From JBJMQS01 sp045802605 (lineage in GTDB: Bacteria; Planctomycetota; Planctomycetia; Gemmatales; Gemmataceae): a DNA stretch of 64,000 nucleotides. Under the pieces are notes generated by a model. The model was not told where the DNA came from and did no database searches. It saw nothing but the letters and a program-made list of their open reading frames with translations. Positions 1 to 9,346 of this stretch are shown in pieces. The stretch is from positions 1 through 64,000 of the forward strand of contig JBJMQS010000070.1 of NCBI GenBank assembly GCA_045802605.1. Reading direction: 5' to 3'. The translations under genes were made by a program, and so were the position numbers. How positions within the stretch are numbered: the first letter of the stretch is position 1; each line of letters starts with the position of its first letter.

Positions 1-553
1 CCGTCGGGGCGATTACCCAACCCCGCTCGCCAAAATCCCTTGGATGAAACGCCGATTCCCACTTTCATTTGCATTCCACCCGAAAGTGTCGAATATTTGC
101 TCTTGGCATTTCCTGTTGGCCATCACGTGAGGCCGGCAGGAATGCCGGCGGACTGTTCTGGGGGATGCGAGCGGGCGATCGTCTCACTTTTGTGAGACGG
201 GTGCTCCACTTTTGTGGGGCCCATGCCCAATTGCGGTCGTCGCAGACGAACACCACCACCACTACCACCACCGCAAGCGACGACCGGGCGGCCAAGTCCA
301 CTGCTCGCCCGGAGTGCCGCCCTTAAACACACGGCGGCGCGCTTCGTCAACTTCCCACTTTGCGACTGATGGGGCGTGTGCCCCGGCGCTTCCGAAAGTG
401 GAAGATTCACCAACAACAACAAAAACGCCCACGACACCCGCTCGCATCTTCCCAGGCAGTACTGCGCGCTGAGGCGGGTTCGCCCCGGCCGCTTCGGGTT
501 GTTAATTTTTCAATTCGCTGGTAAACCAGGGGCTCTATTGCTGTCGAGGCAGG
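1..553. other. Non-coding leader region with small tandem hairpins
   Basis: No convincing gene is visible; open frames here lack ribosome-binding sites and family resemblance. Two tandem stem-loops with identical TTTT loops lie at about 181-198 (7-bp stem GTCTCAC/GTGAGAC) and 206-217 (CCAC/GTGG). The word CACTTT or its complement recurs at about 60, 83, 356 and 395. A CAC/CCA-rich simple stretch lies at 248-273. A weak promoter-like pair (TTGTTA at 499-504, 17-nt spacer, TAAACC at 522-527) could serve the next gene, but this is low confidence. Confidence 0.4.
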
Positions 554-3500
554 ATGCCGGAGCACACCATGAAGACACTTCCGCCGCAACTCGCGGCCGA
601 CCCCGCGATTCAGGAACTGTTGGCTGAGGTCGCCACCAAGGAGCGAACGCTCCGCGAATTGCGTGGCCGCGTGGTCGAGCATGAGCAGTCGTTTCGGCAG
701 GCACAGGAAAAGATCAACGTTTACTCGCGCGACTGGCTCTACACGACGGTTTGCAATTTTCGCAACACCATCGCTCGCGGCAAACGCCTGAAGAACTTTG
801 CTCGCCGATCGGTCCGGACCGCGCTGGCGCTGACTCGATTGACGGTCGGCGTCGTCGCCATGCCAGTCTTGCGCGTCGCCCGCGTTTTTGGAGCAGGGGT
901 TCGCGAAACGATCGAACGCGAGCCTGAGCAGTGCCGGCTCAAGGTGGGATTCACGACGCCGCTGCCCGAGCCACTGGTTATTGGGCAGGGATCGAGCTTC
1001 GTCGTGAGCGGTTGGGCATTTCACCCCGAGCGCCGAATTGAACGGCTCGAACTTCGACTTTTGACCGCTCGTCCGAAGGCGATTACCGGCGAGGTCGTCG
1101 ATCCGAATCTCGAGTCGGCTCCGCTCGATGAAGACTTGCCGATTGATCGGGCGCTGGAGTTCACCGATCGCCCGGTGCACATGATTCTGCGCAACGTCCC
1201 GAACCGCAAAACACTCACCGCGCAGTTCCCGGCCAATGATGCGAAGGGCAACAGTTACTGGTCGGGCTTCTACGCCGAGATGCCCATTCCCGCGATTCCC
1301 CGCGCAGCCCGCGCGCAACTCGTTGTGAAAGCGTACCTCGACGATGGCACATTGGAGTCGGCGACGCTCGGCAAGTTTACGCTCCAGCCGAAGCTCACAG
1401 ACCCGCGACCAATTGGTCCGATCCCGGCCACCGAAGGGCCGCTCGTCGCCATCTGCATGACGACTTACAACCCGCCCGCCCATTTGTTCCGCCGGCAGGT
1501 TGAATCAATTCAGGCGCAGACACACGGCGGCTGGATCTGCATCATTCGCGACGACGGCTCGGATCACGAAGCGCTCAAAGGTATTCGAGCTGCCATCGAC
1601 GGCGATGATCGGTTCCGACTCATCCGCAATGAAAAGAACCTCGGGTTCTATCGCAACTTCGAAGCGGTGCTTGGTGATGTGCCCGCCGAGGCCGACTTCG
1701 TCGCGCTTTCGGATCAGGATGACTGCTGGCATCCGGACAAGCTCGAGTCGTTGTTGCGCGAGTTCACACCGGGCACGACGCTCGTGTACTCCGACATGCG
1801 GATCGTGACCGAGACGGGCCGGGTGCGCGCGGAGACGTATTGGACGACGCGCATCAGCAACCATGCGAACTTCACCAACCTGTTGCTCGCGAACACGGTG
1901 ACGGGCGCTGCGTCAATGATTCGGCGGTCGCTGCTCAATTATTTGCTGCCGTTCCCGGACAAAGTGGGCGATGCGTATCACGACCATTGGCTCGGCGTGG
2001 TTGCCATGTCGCTGGGCAATATTGGCTACGTCGATCGCCCGCTTTATGACTACGTGCAACATTCGGGCAACGTGGTTGGCCACGTGGCGCCCAAGCCGCA
2101 GCGCTGGATCGGGGCGCTCTATCGTTTCCTGGCGTTCTTCTGGCCGAAGCGAATCCCGCGCAACGTCGAAGCTTTCTTCCGGCACGGCTATGGTTACTAC
2201 ACCCACGATCTCTTGCGCATTCAGCACACAATCCGTAACGCGCTGACTCGGTGTCACGCCGAAGCGGCCCCGGACAAGCTCGCCGCCATGTGGAAAGTGC
2301 TCCGCGCGCCGGACACGCGCAAGGGCAAGCTTTGGCTGGCGATGCGGCCGTTGCGGCCCGACGCGTGGCGACAAACGGTCGGCGTGGAAGCCCATCTGTT
2401 TCAGGCGATCTGCTGGCGAGCGCTGCATCGGTTCAAGACATGGTGGGGCACACGCCTCACCGCGCACGGCGCCATGCGCCATTCACTCGCGAAGCGTTTG
2501 CTGCCAGTGCACACCATTAGCCACATCGACACGGTGGTGGCCATCGAGCGAATCACGGCACCGCTTACGCTGTCGTTTCACGAAGATTCGCCGCGCCGCG
2601 TGAACATGGTGATCTCGATCATCGATTTCAAGTACGTCTTTGGCGGCTACATCACTGTTTTCCATCTTGCCCGTTGCCTGAGCGAGCGTGGCTTCAACGT
2701 GCGCTTGATCATTACGGACGAATGCGACTTCCGGCCCGTGACCTTTGCCAACAATTTCCGCAACTATCCGGGCCTCGAGGATCTTCTCGACCGGATTGAA
2801 TTGGTCTACGCTTACAACCGCGACACGATTGTGCACGTCAGCCCGCACGACGTCTTCCTGCCCACCAGTTGGTGGACCGCGCACATCGCCCATCGTGCAA
2901 CGCAGACGCTCGGCAAACAGCGATTCGTTTATTTGGTTCAAGAATTCGAGCCGGGCTTTTATCCTTATGGCGCATTGGCCTCTTTCGCGGCCCAGTCCTA
3001 TACGTTCCCGCACTTCGCGCTTTTCTCCACCGAGTTGCTGCGTGAGTTTTTCCAGAGCCAAGGTCACGGCGTCTTCGCGCTACCCGGCGGCGAGCGGCAT
3101 AGCACCTCGTTCGAAAATACAATCACGGCTGTCGGCGAAGTCACGCCGGCCGAGTTGTCGCGCAAACGTCGGCGACGTGTGCTGTTCTACTGCCGGCCCG
3201 AACCGCACGCGCTGCGGAACATGTTCGACATCGGCATCATGGCATTGCGCAAAGCGGTCGCGCAAGGTGCGTTCGCTGGTTGGGAATTCCACGGCATCGG
3301 CACGCTCGCCATGCATGGTCAGATCGATCTCGGCAATGGTGCGAAGCTCAGCTTGTTGCCGCGGCATGATCAGGAAGCCTATCGCCGCATTCTCAAGGAT
3401 TACGACATCGGCTTGAGCCTGATGTGCTCGCCGCACCCAAGTCTCGTCCCGCTGGAAATGTGCTCGGCTGGAATGATGACCGTGACCAACACCTACGCCA

Positions 3501-3775
3501 ACAAGACGGCGGAGAAGCTACTCGCCATTTCGGAGAATTTTGTCCCCGTCGAGGGAACGGTAGATGGCGTGCTCACTGGCCTACTCGCTGCCAAGGCGGG
3601 CCTCTCCGATGTCGAGAAGCGGGCTCGCGCGGCTAATGTGAACTGGGCCACACGCTGGGAGCAATCATTCCATCCCGCGCTTTTGGATCAGTTGGATCAG
3701 TTCTTAATGGCGGCGATGGAAGACCGCGATGTGCCGGAAATGCAATCGACGAATGTTAACCGATCTGCTGCATGA
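554..3775 (+). CDS. Two-domain glycosyltransferase (GT2 plus WsaF-like GT)
   Basis: A predicted cytoplasmic glycosyltransferase of 1073 residues, probably building a surface polysaccharide. Residues 1-60 look like a coiled coil. About 130-270 is a beta-rich region of unknown role. About 295-500 is a GT2 (GT-A fold) domain with the opening MTTYNPP, the RDDGSDH segment and a DQDD motif near residue 385 for metal and nucleotide-sugar binding. From about 670 to 1060 the protein resembles the WsaF-type rhamnosyltransferase C-terminal family, with FYPYGALA near 801, FYCRPEPHALRNMFDIG near 875 and SLVPLEMCSAGM near 955. ATG 554 follows GAGG by 4 nt; ATG 569 is an alternative. The 3' end overlaps the convergent ribH by 20 bp. 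Donor and acceptor sugars cannot be read from the sequence. Confidence 0.85.
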   Translation: MPEHTMKTLPPQLAADPAIQELLAEVATKERTLRELRGRVVEHEQSFRQAQEKINVYSRDWLYTTVCNFRNTIARGKRLKNFARRSVRTALALTRLTVGVVAMPVLRVARVFGAGVRETIEREPEQCRLKVGFTTPLPEPLVIGQGSSFVVSGWAFHPERRIERLELRLLTARPKAITGEVVDPNLESAPLDEDLPIDRALEFTDRPVHMILRNVPNRKTLTAQFPANDAKGNSYWSGFYAEMPIPAIPRAARAQLVVKAYLDDGTLESATLGKFTLQPKLTDPRPIGPIPATEGPLVAICMTTYNPPAHLFRRQVESIQAQTHGGWICIIRDDGSDHEALKGIRAAIDGDDRFRLIRNEKNLGFYRNFEAVLGDVPAEADFVALSDQDDCWHPDKLESLLREFTPGTTLVYSDMRIVTETGRVRAETYWTTRISNHANFTNLLLANTVTGAASMIRRSLLNYLLPFPDKVGDAYHDHWLGVVAMSLGNIGYVDRPLYDYVQHSGNVVGHVAPKPQRWIGALYRFLAFFWPKRIPRNVEAFFRHGYGYYTHDLLRIQHTIRNALTRCHAEAAPDKLAAMWKVLRAPDTRKGKLWLAMRPLRPDAWRQTVGVEAHLFQAICWRALHRFKTWWGTRLTAHGAMRHSLAKRLLPVHTISHIDTVVAIERITAPLTLSFHEDSPRRVNMVISIIDFKYVFGGYITVFHLARCLSERGFNVRLIITDECDFRPVTFANNFRNYPGLEDLLDRIELVYAYNRDTIVHVSPHDVFLPTSWWTAHIAHRATQTLGKQRFVYLVQEFEPGFYPYGALASFAAQSYTFPHFALFSTELLREFFQSQGHGVFALPGGERHSTSFENTITAVGEVTPAELSRKRRRRVLFYCRPEPHALRNMFDIGIMALRKAVAQGAFAGWEFHGIGTLAMHGQIDLGNGAKLSLLPRHDQEAYRRILKDYDIGLSLMCSPHPSLVPLEMCSAGMMTVTNTYANKTAEKLLAISENFVPVEGTVDGVLTGLLAAKAGLSDVEKRARAANVNWATRWEQSFHPALLDQLDQFLMAAMEDRDVPEMQSTNVNRSAA

Positions 3776-4187
3776 CCTTGGTAATCTCAATCGCGGCCCG
3801 GGCGGCATCCGCGCCCTTGTTGCCTTCCGCCCCGCCGCAACGGGCGAGCGCTTGTTCGTCGGTATTGCATGTCAAAACGCCGAAAATCACGGGAATCCCG
3901 GTTTCCAGTCCGGCTAGCAAAATACCGTGCATCGCGGCCTGGCAAACGTAGTCGTAATGATCGGTGTCTCCGCGAATGACCGCACCGAGACAGACAATCG
4001 CAGCGTATTGGCCGGACAGCGCCATCGTCTTTGCAACCAGCGGCAACTCGAATGCACCAGGGACGTGTATCACTTCCAGCAAATCGTGGGGCACGCCTTC
4101 CGCGCCGAAGGCTTGCACGGAGCCGGCGAGTAACTTCTCGGTGATCTCCGAATTGAAGCGAGCGACGATGACAGCAAAGCGATTCAT
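3756..4187 (-). CDS. ribH: 6,7-dimethyl-8-ribityllumazine synthase
   Basis: Catalyses the penultimate step of riboflavin synthesis, condensing 5-amino-6-ribitylaminouracil with 3,4-dihydroxy-2-butanone 4-phosphate. At 143 residues it has normal family length. Family motifs are intact: VARFN near the N-terminus, HVPGAFELPL, GAVIRGDTDHYDYV, and PVIFGVLTCNTDEQA. It is the last gene of the leftward polA-DUF433-coaE-rho-ribH run and starts only 3 bp after the rho stop codon, so it is probably translated from the shared message. No FMN riboswitch is visible, which fits its position inside an operon rather than behind its own promoter. The end overlaps the convergent glycosyltransferase. Confidence 0.97.
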   Translation of the reverse strand: MNRFAVIVARFNSEITEKLLAGSVQAFGAEGVPHDLLEVIHVPGAFELPLVAKTMALSGQYAAIVCLGAVIRGDTDHYDYVCQAAMHGILLAGLETGIPVIFGVLTCNTDEQALARCGGAEGNKGADAARAAIEITKVMQQIG

Positions 4188-4190
4188 GCG

Positions 4191-5666
4191 TTATCCCAGG
4201 TTCATGCTCATCAGGAATTCTGCGTTCGACTTCGTCCGGTTCATGCGAGCCGTCAACAACTCCATCGCTTCGACCGGATTCATGTCCGAGAGGACTTTGC
4301 GGAGGATATAAATTCGCCGCAACTCTTCGGCAGTCGTCAGCAACTCTTCCTTGCGAGTGCCGGAGCGATTGACATCGATGGCGGGCCAGACGCGCTTATC
4401 CACGAGCCGGCGATCCAGGTGCAACTCCATGTTGCCGGTGCCTTTGAATTCTTCAAAGATGACGTCATCCATCTTCGAACCGGTGTCGATGAGGGCCGTG
4501 GCCAAGATGGTCAGGCTGCCGCCCTCTTCCACATTGCGGGCCGCCCCGAAGAACCGCTTCGGCTTGTGCAGCGCGTTGGCATCGACGCCGCCGGAGAGAA
4601 TCTTGCCGGAGTGTGGCACTTCCGTGTTATGGGCGCGCGCGAGCCTCGTGATCGAGTCAAGCAAAATGACGACGTCGTTGCCGGACTCCACCATTCGGCG
4701 GGCCTTTGCAATCACCATATCTGACACTTGCACATGCCGGGACGCCGGCTCATCAAAAGTGGAGCTAATGACTTCGGTGCGCGGACCTTTGACCGACCGC
4801 TCCATTTCGGTGACTTCTTCGGGCCGCTCATCAATGAGCAGCACGATGACATAGCACTCGGGATGATTCTTCAGAATCGAATTCGCCATCTTCTGCAAAA
4901 GGACCGTCTTGCCAGTGCGTGGCGGGGCGACGATGAGACCGCGTTGGCCCTTGCCGATCGGCGTTACGAGGTCCATCACCCGCATCGAGATTTCATCGTG
5001 GGACGTTTCGAGATGCAATCGCCGGGTCGGATGTAGGGGCGTCAGGTCTTCGAAGCAAACCTTGAGCGGCCGAACATTGGGGTCTTCGCCGTTGACGGCT
5101 TCGACCCGCAGCATGGCAAAGTAGCGTTCGTTCTCCTTCGGCGGCCGAATTTGCCCCGCGACCACCGAACCGGTGCGAAGGTTAAAGCGGCGAATCTGAC
5201 TTGGCGAAATGTAAATGTCGTCGGGGCAGGGGAGGTAGTTGTAATCGGGGCTCCGAAGAAAACCGAAGCCATCGGGCAACGTCTCGAGTGTGCCTTCGCC
5301 GAACATCAAGCCGTCTTGCTGCGTGCGCGTCTTGAGAATTTGGAAGATGAGATCCTGTTTCTTCAAGCCACCAAGCTGAGTTTCGGGAATGCCCTCATCG
5401 GTCGCGGTTTTTAGCAACTGCCCCATTGTCATTTGCTGGAGTTGCTGCACGAAGGTGCTGCCGCGTTTGACTGCTTCGAGGCGATCACCGGGTGCGCCTC
5501 GGTCGGCTCCGCCATCGGTCGACGCATGGCCGTCCACACTGGGTTGCGCCAACACGGGTGCAGGTGCAGCCGGCTCTTCGAACAGCCCGGCGGCGAAATC
5601 GCCCGCGACTCCATCGGCGTTCGAGTGGCGTCTCTTCTCGACTGGCGTTTTGGTTTCGGCGTCCAT
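4191..5666 (-). CDS. rho: Transcription termination factor Rho
   Basis: Hexameric RNA-dependent ATPase that ends transcription of untranslated RNA. The 491 residues are longer than the about 420 of E. coli Rho because of an approximately 75-residue Ala/Pro/Asp-rich N-terminal extension. The Rho N-terminal helical domain follows (about 75-120), then the cold-shock-type RNA-binding domain (about 120-200, GFGFLRSPDYNYLP). The RecA-type ATPase has Walker A PPRTGKT near 250 and a Walker B-type segment VVILLDSITRLARAHN near 335, and the Q/R-loop regions look complete. It lies 6 bp downstream of coaE and 3 bp upstream of ribH. An N-terminal insertion of low complexity is common in Rho of high-GC bacteria. 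Confidence 0.97.
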   Translation of the reverse strand: MDAETKTPVEKRRHSNADGVAGDFAAGLFEEPAAPAPVLAQPSVDGHASTDGGADRGAPGDRLEAVKRGSTFVQQLQQMTMGQLLKTATDEGIPETQLGGLKKQDLIFQILKTRTQQDGLMFGEGTLETLPDGFGFLRSPDYNYLPCPDDIYISPSQIRRFNLRTGSVVAGQIRPPKENERYFAMLRVEAVNGEDPNVRPLKVCFEDLTPLHPTRRLHLETSHDEISMRVMDLVTPIGKGQRGLIVAPPRTGKTVLLQKMANSILKNHPECYVIVLLIDERPEEVTEMERSVKGPRTEVISSTFDEPASRHVQVSDMVIAKARRMVESGNDVVILLDSITRLARAHNTEVPHSGKILSGGVDANALHKPKRFFGAARNVEEGGSLTILATALIDTGSKMDDVIFEEFKGTGNMELHLDRRLVDKRVWPAIDVNRSGTRKEELLTTAEELRRIYILRKVLSDMNPVEAMELLTARMNRTKSNAEFLMSMNLG

Positions 5667-5672
5667 GGTTGC

Positions 5673-6335
5673 TCACGTTGGTTGGGCGGCCAGGCCCCAG
5701 TGGGCCAAAAGCGCATCCACGTTTTTCTGCAACTCGTACATCCCCGCGGTGTTCGTCAACACCGCGTCGGCTCGCGCCTGTTTTTCGCTTAACGCCATCT
5801 GCGTCCTTTCGCGGCGATCCAGATCCTCCGGAGTCCAACCTCGCAGAGCGACTCGTGCTACTCGCAACTCTCGCGGCACATCGACGAACACAAGCTTGTC
5901 GCACACCCGTTGCCAGCCGGCCTCCAGCATGATCGCCGCGTCGAGGACGACAAAGCGAACGCTCGGGTCCGCCTCTGCTGCCGCAATCTCCCTTCGCAAG
6001 CGATCCTCAATCCACGGGAACACGATCGCTTCGAGTTCCTTCAGTTGAACCGGGTCGGCGAACACGATCCGCCCCAATGTCTTGCGATCGATCGCTCCGT
6101 CCTTACTTATGGCCTCCGGCCAGCGGCTCGCAACACGCGCTCGAACATCTGGGTCGAGCAGAGCTGCATGCCCCGCCGGATCCCCCGCGACGATTCTCCC
6201 GCCACGCTCGGCGAGGACTTCCGCCACGGCGCTTTTGCCCGCCCCGATGCCACCGACTAGGCCGATGACGGGCTTCGGTCGATTCACGGCAATCGTCCAT
6301 GAGCTAGCCAATTTCGCAGTGGCCTCGGCACGCAT
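5673..6335 (-). CDS. coaE: Dephospho-CoA kinase
   Basis: Last step of coenzyme A synthesis, ATP-dependent phosphorylation of the 3'-hydroxyl of dephospho-CoA. The P-loop GLVGGIGAGKS lies near residues 25-35, followed by the GDPAGHA segment that corresponds to the DAD/H substrate region, and a C-terminal RRERTQM segment of the lid. The 220-residue frame starts at ATG 6335, directly abutting the DUF433 stop codon. The first 20 residues are extra compared with typical CoaE, so an internal GTG near 6286 (VNRPKP) is an alternative start. Its place between polA and rho matches a gene order seen in several bacterial lineages. Confidence 0.95.
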   Translation of the reverse strand: MRAEATAKLASSWTIAVNRPKPVIGLVGGIGAGKSAVAEVLAERGGRIVAGDPAGHAALLDPDVRARVASRWPEAISKDGAIDRKTLGRIVFADPVQLKELEAIVFPWIEDRLRREIAAAEADPSVRFVVLDAAIMLEAGWQRVCDKLVFVDVPRELRVARVALRGWTPEDLDRRERTQMALSEKQARADAVLTNTAGMYELQKNVDALLAHWGLAAQPT

Positions 6336-6569
6336 TCATCGAACAGGATGAGCATGTCCCACGATCTCCCTCGCCCACGTGATCACCTCGAGAGCTTTTT
6401 CGCGACTCACGGTTGGAAAGTGGTCGAGAAATACGTCTAGGGAGAGTCCACCCTCGATGTAATCGAAGAGAGCATTGACGGGAACGCGCGTTCCGGGAAA
6501 TACCGGCGTACCGCTAAGTATGTTCGGATTCACGCTGATAGGAGCCTCTGAAACGACTTCGATCGTCAT
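6336..6569 (-). CDS. DUF433 domain protein
   Basis: A 77-residue protein of the DUF433 family. The family is a small winged-helix-like DNA-binding fold, often annotated as an antitoxin paired with a PIN-domain toxin. Diagnostic text includes ILSGTPVFPGTRVPV and the hydrophobic LFDYIEGG segment. The start overlaps the polA stop (ATGA at 6566-6569) and the stop abuts the coaE start, so it is embedded in a housekeeping operon and probably translationally coupled. No PIN-domain or other toxin gene lies beside it. The role is unknown; an orphan regulator is as likely as an antitoxin. Confidence 0.85.
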   Translation of the reverse strand: MTIEVVSEAPISVNPNILSGTPVFPGTRVPVNALFDYIEGGLSLDVFLDHFPTVSREKALEVITWAREIVGHAHPVR

Positions 6570-9346
6570 GCGATCTTCACCTCCTCCACATCCAACCAGT
6601 TCGCCCCGGCCGCGACATCGACTTCGATTGGCACGGCCAGCGGCATTGCCCCAGCCATTTCAGCCCGCACCATGGCCGCCAGCGGGCGAATCTCGTCCTC
6701 AGGGGCTTCGAAGACGAGTTCGTCGTGCACCGACAACAGCATCCGTGCTTTCATCTTCTGTTCGCAGAGCCGGCGATGGACTGCAAGCATGGCGAGCTTC
6801 ATCATGTCCGCGGCGGAGCCTTGGATCTCCATATTGATGGCTTCGCGCTCGGGTTGGTTCAGGCTTTTGTAGCTAGCCCGAGAGCGAACGCCCGAGATTG
6901 CTCGCCGCCGGCCCATAAGCGATGTCACGTATCCGTTAGTGGCGCAGCGGGCCAATACCTCAGCTTGATAAGCCTGTACGGCAGGGAAACGTGCGAAATA
7001 GTCGTCGATGAACTTCGCCGCCACATCGCGCTCAATACTGAGCCGGATGGCCAGGCCATGCGGGCTCATCCCGTAGATCACGCCGAAGTTGACTGTCTTG
7101 GCCACCCGTCGTTGACTGCTATTCACCTGTTCGGACGGCACGCCAAAGATTTGCGACGCCACCGACGCGTGAATGTCGTGTCCCTTCGCGAATGCCTCAC
7201 GCAATGCGTCGTCGCCCGAGAGATGAGCGAGCAATCGCAACTCAATCTGCGAGTAGTCTGCGGTGAGCAGTCGCCAGCCTTCCGCCGGCAAGAATGCCTG
7301 ACGAATCTGTCGGCCCTGCTCCGTACGAGCCGGGATGTTTTGCAGATTAGGATCGGTCGAACTCAAGCGACCGGTCGCCGCGACCGTTTGATTGAATGAG
7401 CTGTGCAGCCGGCTCGTGTTGGGGTTCACCAAGACCGGAAGGGCATCGACATAGGTGCCTTTGAGCTTGGCGACCTGGCGATACTCCACGATCTTTCGCG
7501 GCAACGGATGCAAGGGCGCGAGGCGTTCCAGTGTTTCTTGATCCGTGCTCGAAGCGTCCGAAAGCTTCGTGCGCTTCTGCACCGGCAGATTCAACTCTTC
7601 AAACAGGACCTTGCGCAGTTGCAGCGGTGACGCGATGTTGAATTCGCGGCCTGCGACCTGGTGGATCTCCTGTTCCACGACCTTGAGTTGTTCGGCCATT
7701 TCGCCCGAGAGCCGATTGAGGAACGGCACGTCGATACGAATACCCGTATATTCCATCTCCGCCAGCACACCGATGAGCGGCAATTCGAGCGTTTCGTAAA
7801 GCTGACGAAGGCGCGGATCAACTTCGGTTAGTTCAGCTTCTAACTTCTCGGTGAGCCGCCACGCGACATCGGCATCCTCGGCCGCGTAGGTGCAGACCTT
7901 GTCCGTCGGCACCGCATCCATCGTGATTTGATTCTTGCCTTTGCCGATCAACTCCTCGATCTTGATGTTCTCATGGTTAAGTTGTTTGCGCGCTAACTCA
8001 TCCAGCCCGTGGGAGCGCTCGCCGGATCGCAACAGGTAGTCGGCAATCATCGGGTCACCGGCGACGCCGCGGACTTCAATGCCCGCTTTGCGCAAGGCGA
8101 GCAAATCGTATTTGATGTTCTGATTCACTTTGGCAATGCACGGGTCGCCAAAGATCGGCCTCAGTCCGTGGAGAACGAGCCGTTCGTCGAGCTTGCCGCA
8201 CTCGGACGGGCCACGCACGGCGATGTAATACGCCTCGCCGGCTTTCCAACTGAGCGCGATGCCGACAATGTCGGAGCGCAGCGGGTCGAGTCCTGTCGTT
8301 TCGAGATCAAATGCAAATCGTGGCTGGCTTTTGAGCTGACCCAACAAGTCATTGAATTTCTCGGCGCTATCAATGAGCCGATAGTCCGACTGCCAGTCCG
8401 ACGGGGGCGCGTTTGCGCCGAATTCAAATTCGATCCCATCGGAGCCCGGTGCAAATAGGTCCGTGGCCGGACCTGACTTTGTGGCCGCCCCGCGAACTTT
8501 GTCCGCGAGACCTCGGAAGCCGAACCCCTCGAAGAGCGCTAGGAGTTTGGGAGCGTCGTAGTCCCGAATCTTCCACGAGTCCCATTCGAATTTGAGGGGA
8601 ACCTTTGTCTCCAACGTGACCAGCCTGCGGCTCTTGGCGACCGCCTCAGCGCTTTCCTTGAGAGCCTTACTGATGCGGTCCGGCTTCACAGTGTCGGCCT
8701 TAGCCAGCAAGTTGTCGAGCGAGCCAAACTCCTGCAACAGCTTGGTCGCCGTCTTGGCACCGACGCCGGGAACACCTTTGACGTTGTCCACCGAATCGCC
8801 CACGAGGGCCTGGTAGTCGATGACCTGTTCCGGGGCGATGCCCCAGTCGGCCCGCAATGCTTTCGGGTCGAGGTACGTTCGTTTCCGCAAGTTGAACATC
8901 CGCACGCGGTCGCCGAGCAATTGCCGGCAATCCTTGTCCGAGGTGCAAATCGTCACCTGCATGCCCAGATCGCGAGCCGCACATGAGAGGGTTGCGATGA
9001 CGTCGTCTGCTTCAAATCCCTCCGCTGTGAGCACCGGCAGGTTGAACGCCTCGACCACTTGCTGAATCATGGGGAACTGAATCTGCAAATCATCCGGCGG
9101 CGGGGCGCGGTGTGCCTTGTACTCCGGCTCAATCGTGTTGCGGAACACCGGGCCGGCCAAATCAAAAGCAAAGATCAGGTAGTCCGGCTTCAGCTCATCG
9201 CGCAGGGTGAAGATATCGCGAGTGAAACCGAAGACCGCATTGGTCGGGCGGCCGTCAGGGCTCGACATCGGCTGGCGCAATGCATGAAACACCTGAAAGA
9301 TCAGGGAATGAGCATCGACCAGGATGATATTAGCCGGCTGCGCCAT
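6566..9346 (-). CDS. polA: DNA polymerase I
   Basis: Repair and Okazaki-fragment-processing polymerase, 926 residues, the usual length. Domain order is a 5'-3' nuclease (about 1-290, beginning with the VDAHSLIFQVFHAL region), a 3'-5' exonuclease (about 325-510), and the polymerase (about 550-926). The proofreading domain seems active because DLETTGLDPL near 347 and YAAEDADV near 490 keep the acidic ligands. Polymerase motif A (DYSQIELRLLAHLSGD) lies near 697, the O-helix region RRVAKTVNFGVIYG near 750, and motif C VHDELVFE near 876. It is the first gene of the leftward housekeeping operon, with a candidate promoter about 200 bp upstream. Confidence 0.98.
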   Translation of the reverse strand: MAQPANIILVDAHSLIFQVFHALRQPMSSPDGRPTNAVFGFTRDIFTLRDELKPDYLIFAFDLAGPVFRNTIEPEYKAHRAPPPDDLQIQFPMIQQVVEAFNLPVLTAEGFEADDVIATLSCAARDLGMQVTICTSDKDCRQLLGDRVRMFNLRKRTYLDPKALRADWGIAPEQVIDYQALVGDSVDNVKGVPGVGAKTATKLLQEFGSLDNLLAKADTVKPDRISKALKESAEAVAKSRRLVTLETKVPLKFEWDSWKIRDYDAPKLLALFEGFGFRGLADKVRGAATKSGPATDLFAPGSDGIEFEFGANAPPSDWQSDYRLIDSAEKFNDLLGQLKSQPRFAFDLETTGLDPLRSDIVGIALSWKAGEAYYIAVRGPSECGKLDERLVLHGLRPIFGDPCIAKVNQNIKYDLLALRKAGIEVRGVAGDPMIADYLLRSGERSHGLDELARKQLNHENIKIEELIGKGKNQITMDAVPTDKVCTYAAEDADVAWRLTEKLEAELTEVDPRLRQLYETLELPLIGVLAEMEYTGIRIDVPFLNRLSGEMAEQLKVVEQEIHQVAGREFNIASPLQLRKVLFEELNLPVQKRTKLSDASSTDQETLERLAPLHPLPRKIVEYRQVAKLKGTYVDALPVLVNPNTSRLHSSFNQTVAATGRLSSTDPNLQNIPARTEQGRQIRQAFLPAEGWRLLTADYSQIELRLLAHLSGDDALREAFAKGHDIHASVASQIFGVPSEQVNSSQRRVAKTVNFGVIYGMSPHGLAIRLSIERDVAAKFIDDYFARFPAVQAYQAEVLARCATNGYVTSLMGRRRAISGVRSRASYKSLNQPEREAINMEIQGSAADMMKLAMLAVHRRLCEQKMKARMLLSVHDELVFEAPEDEIRPLAAMVRAEMAGAMPLAVPIEVDVAAGANWLDVEEVKIA

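Noticed and set aside
248..273. CAC/CCA-rich stretch as a phase-variable repeat
   Set aside because: The units are imperfect and no start codon or promoter spacing depends on them.
407..1483. Long minus-strand frame of 358 codons opposite the first glycosyltransferase
   Set aside because: It is antisense to a well-supported gene, is Arg-rich with no family motif, and is a typical shadow frame in GC-rich DNA.
3756..3775. 20-bp convergent overlap as a frameshift or truncation
   Set aside because: Both proteins are full length with normal C-termini, so it is a simple tail-to-tail overlap.
6336..6569. Complete toxin-antitoxin pair with DUF433
   Set aside because: No PIN-domain or other toxin frame lies on either side; neighbours are polA and coaE.
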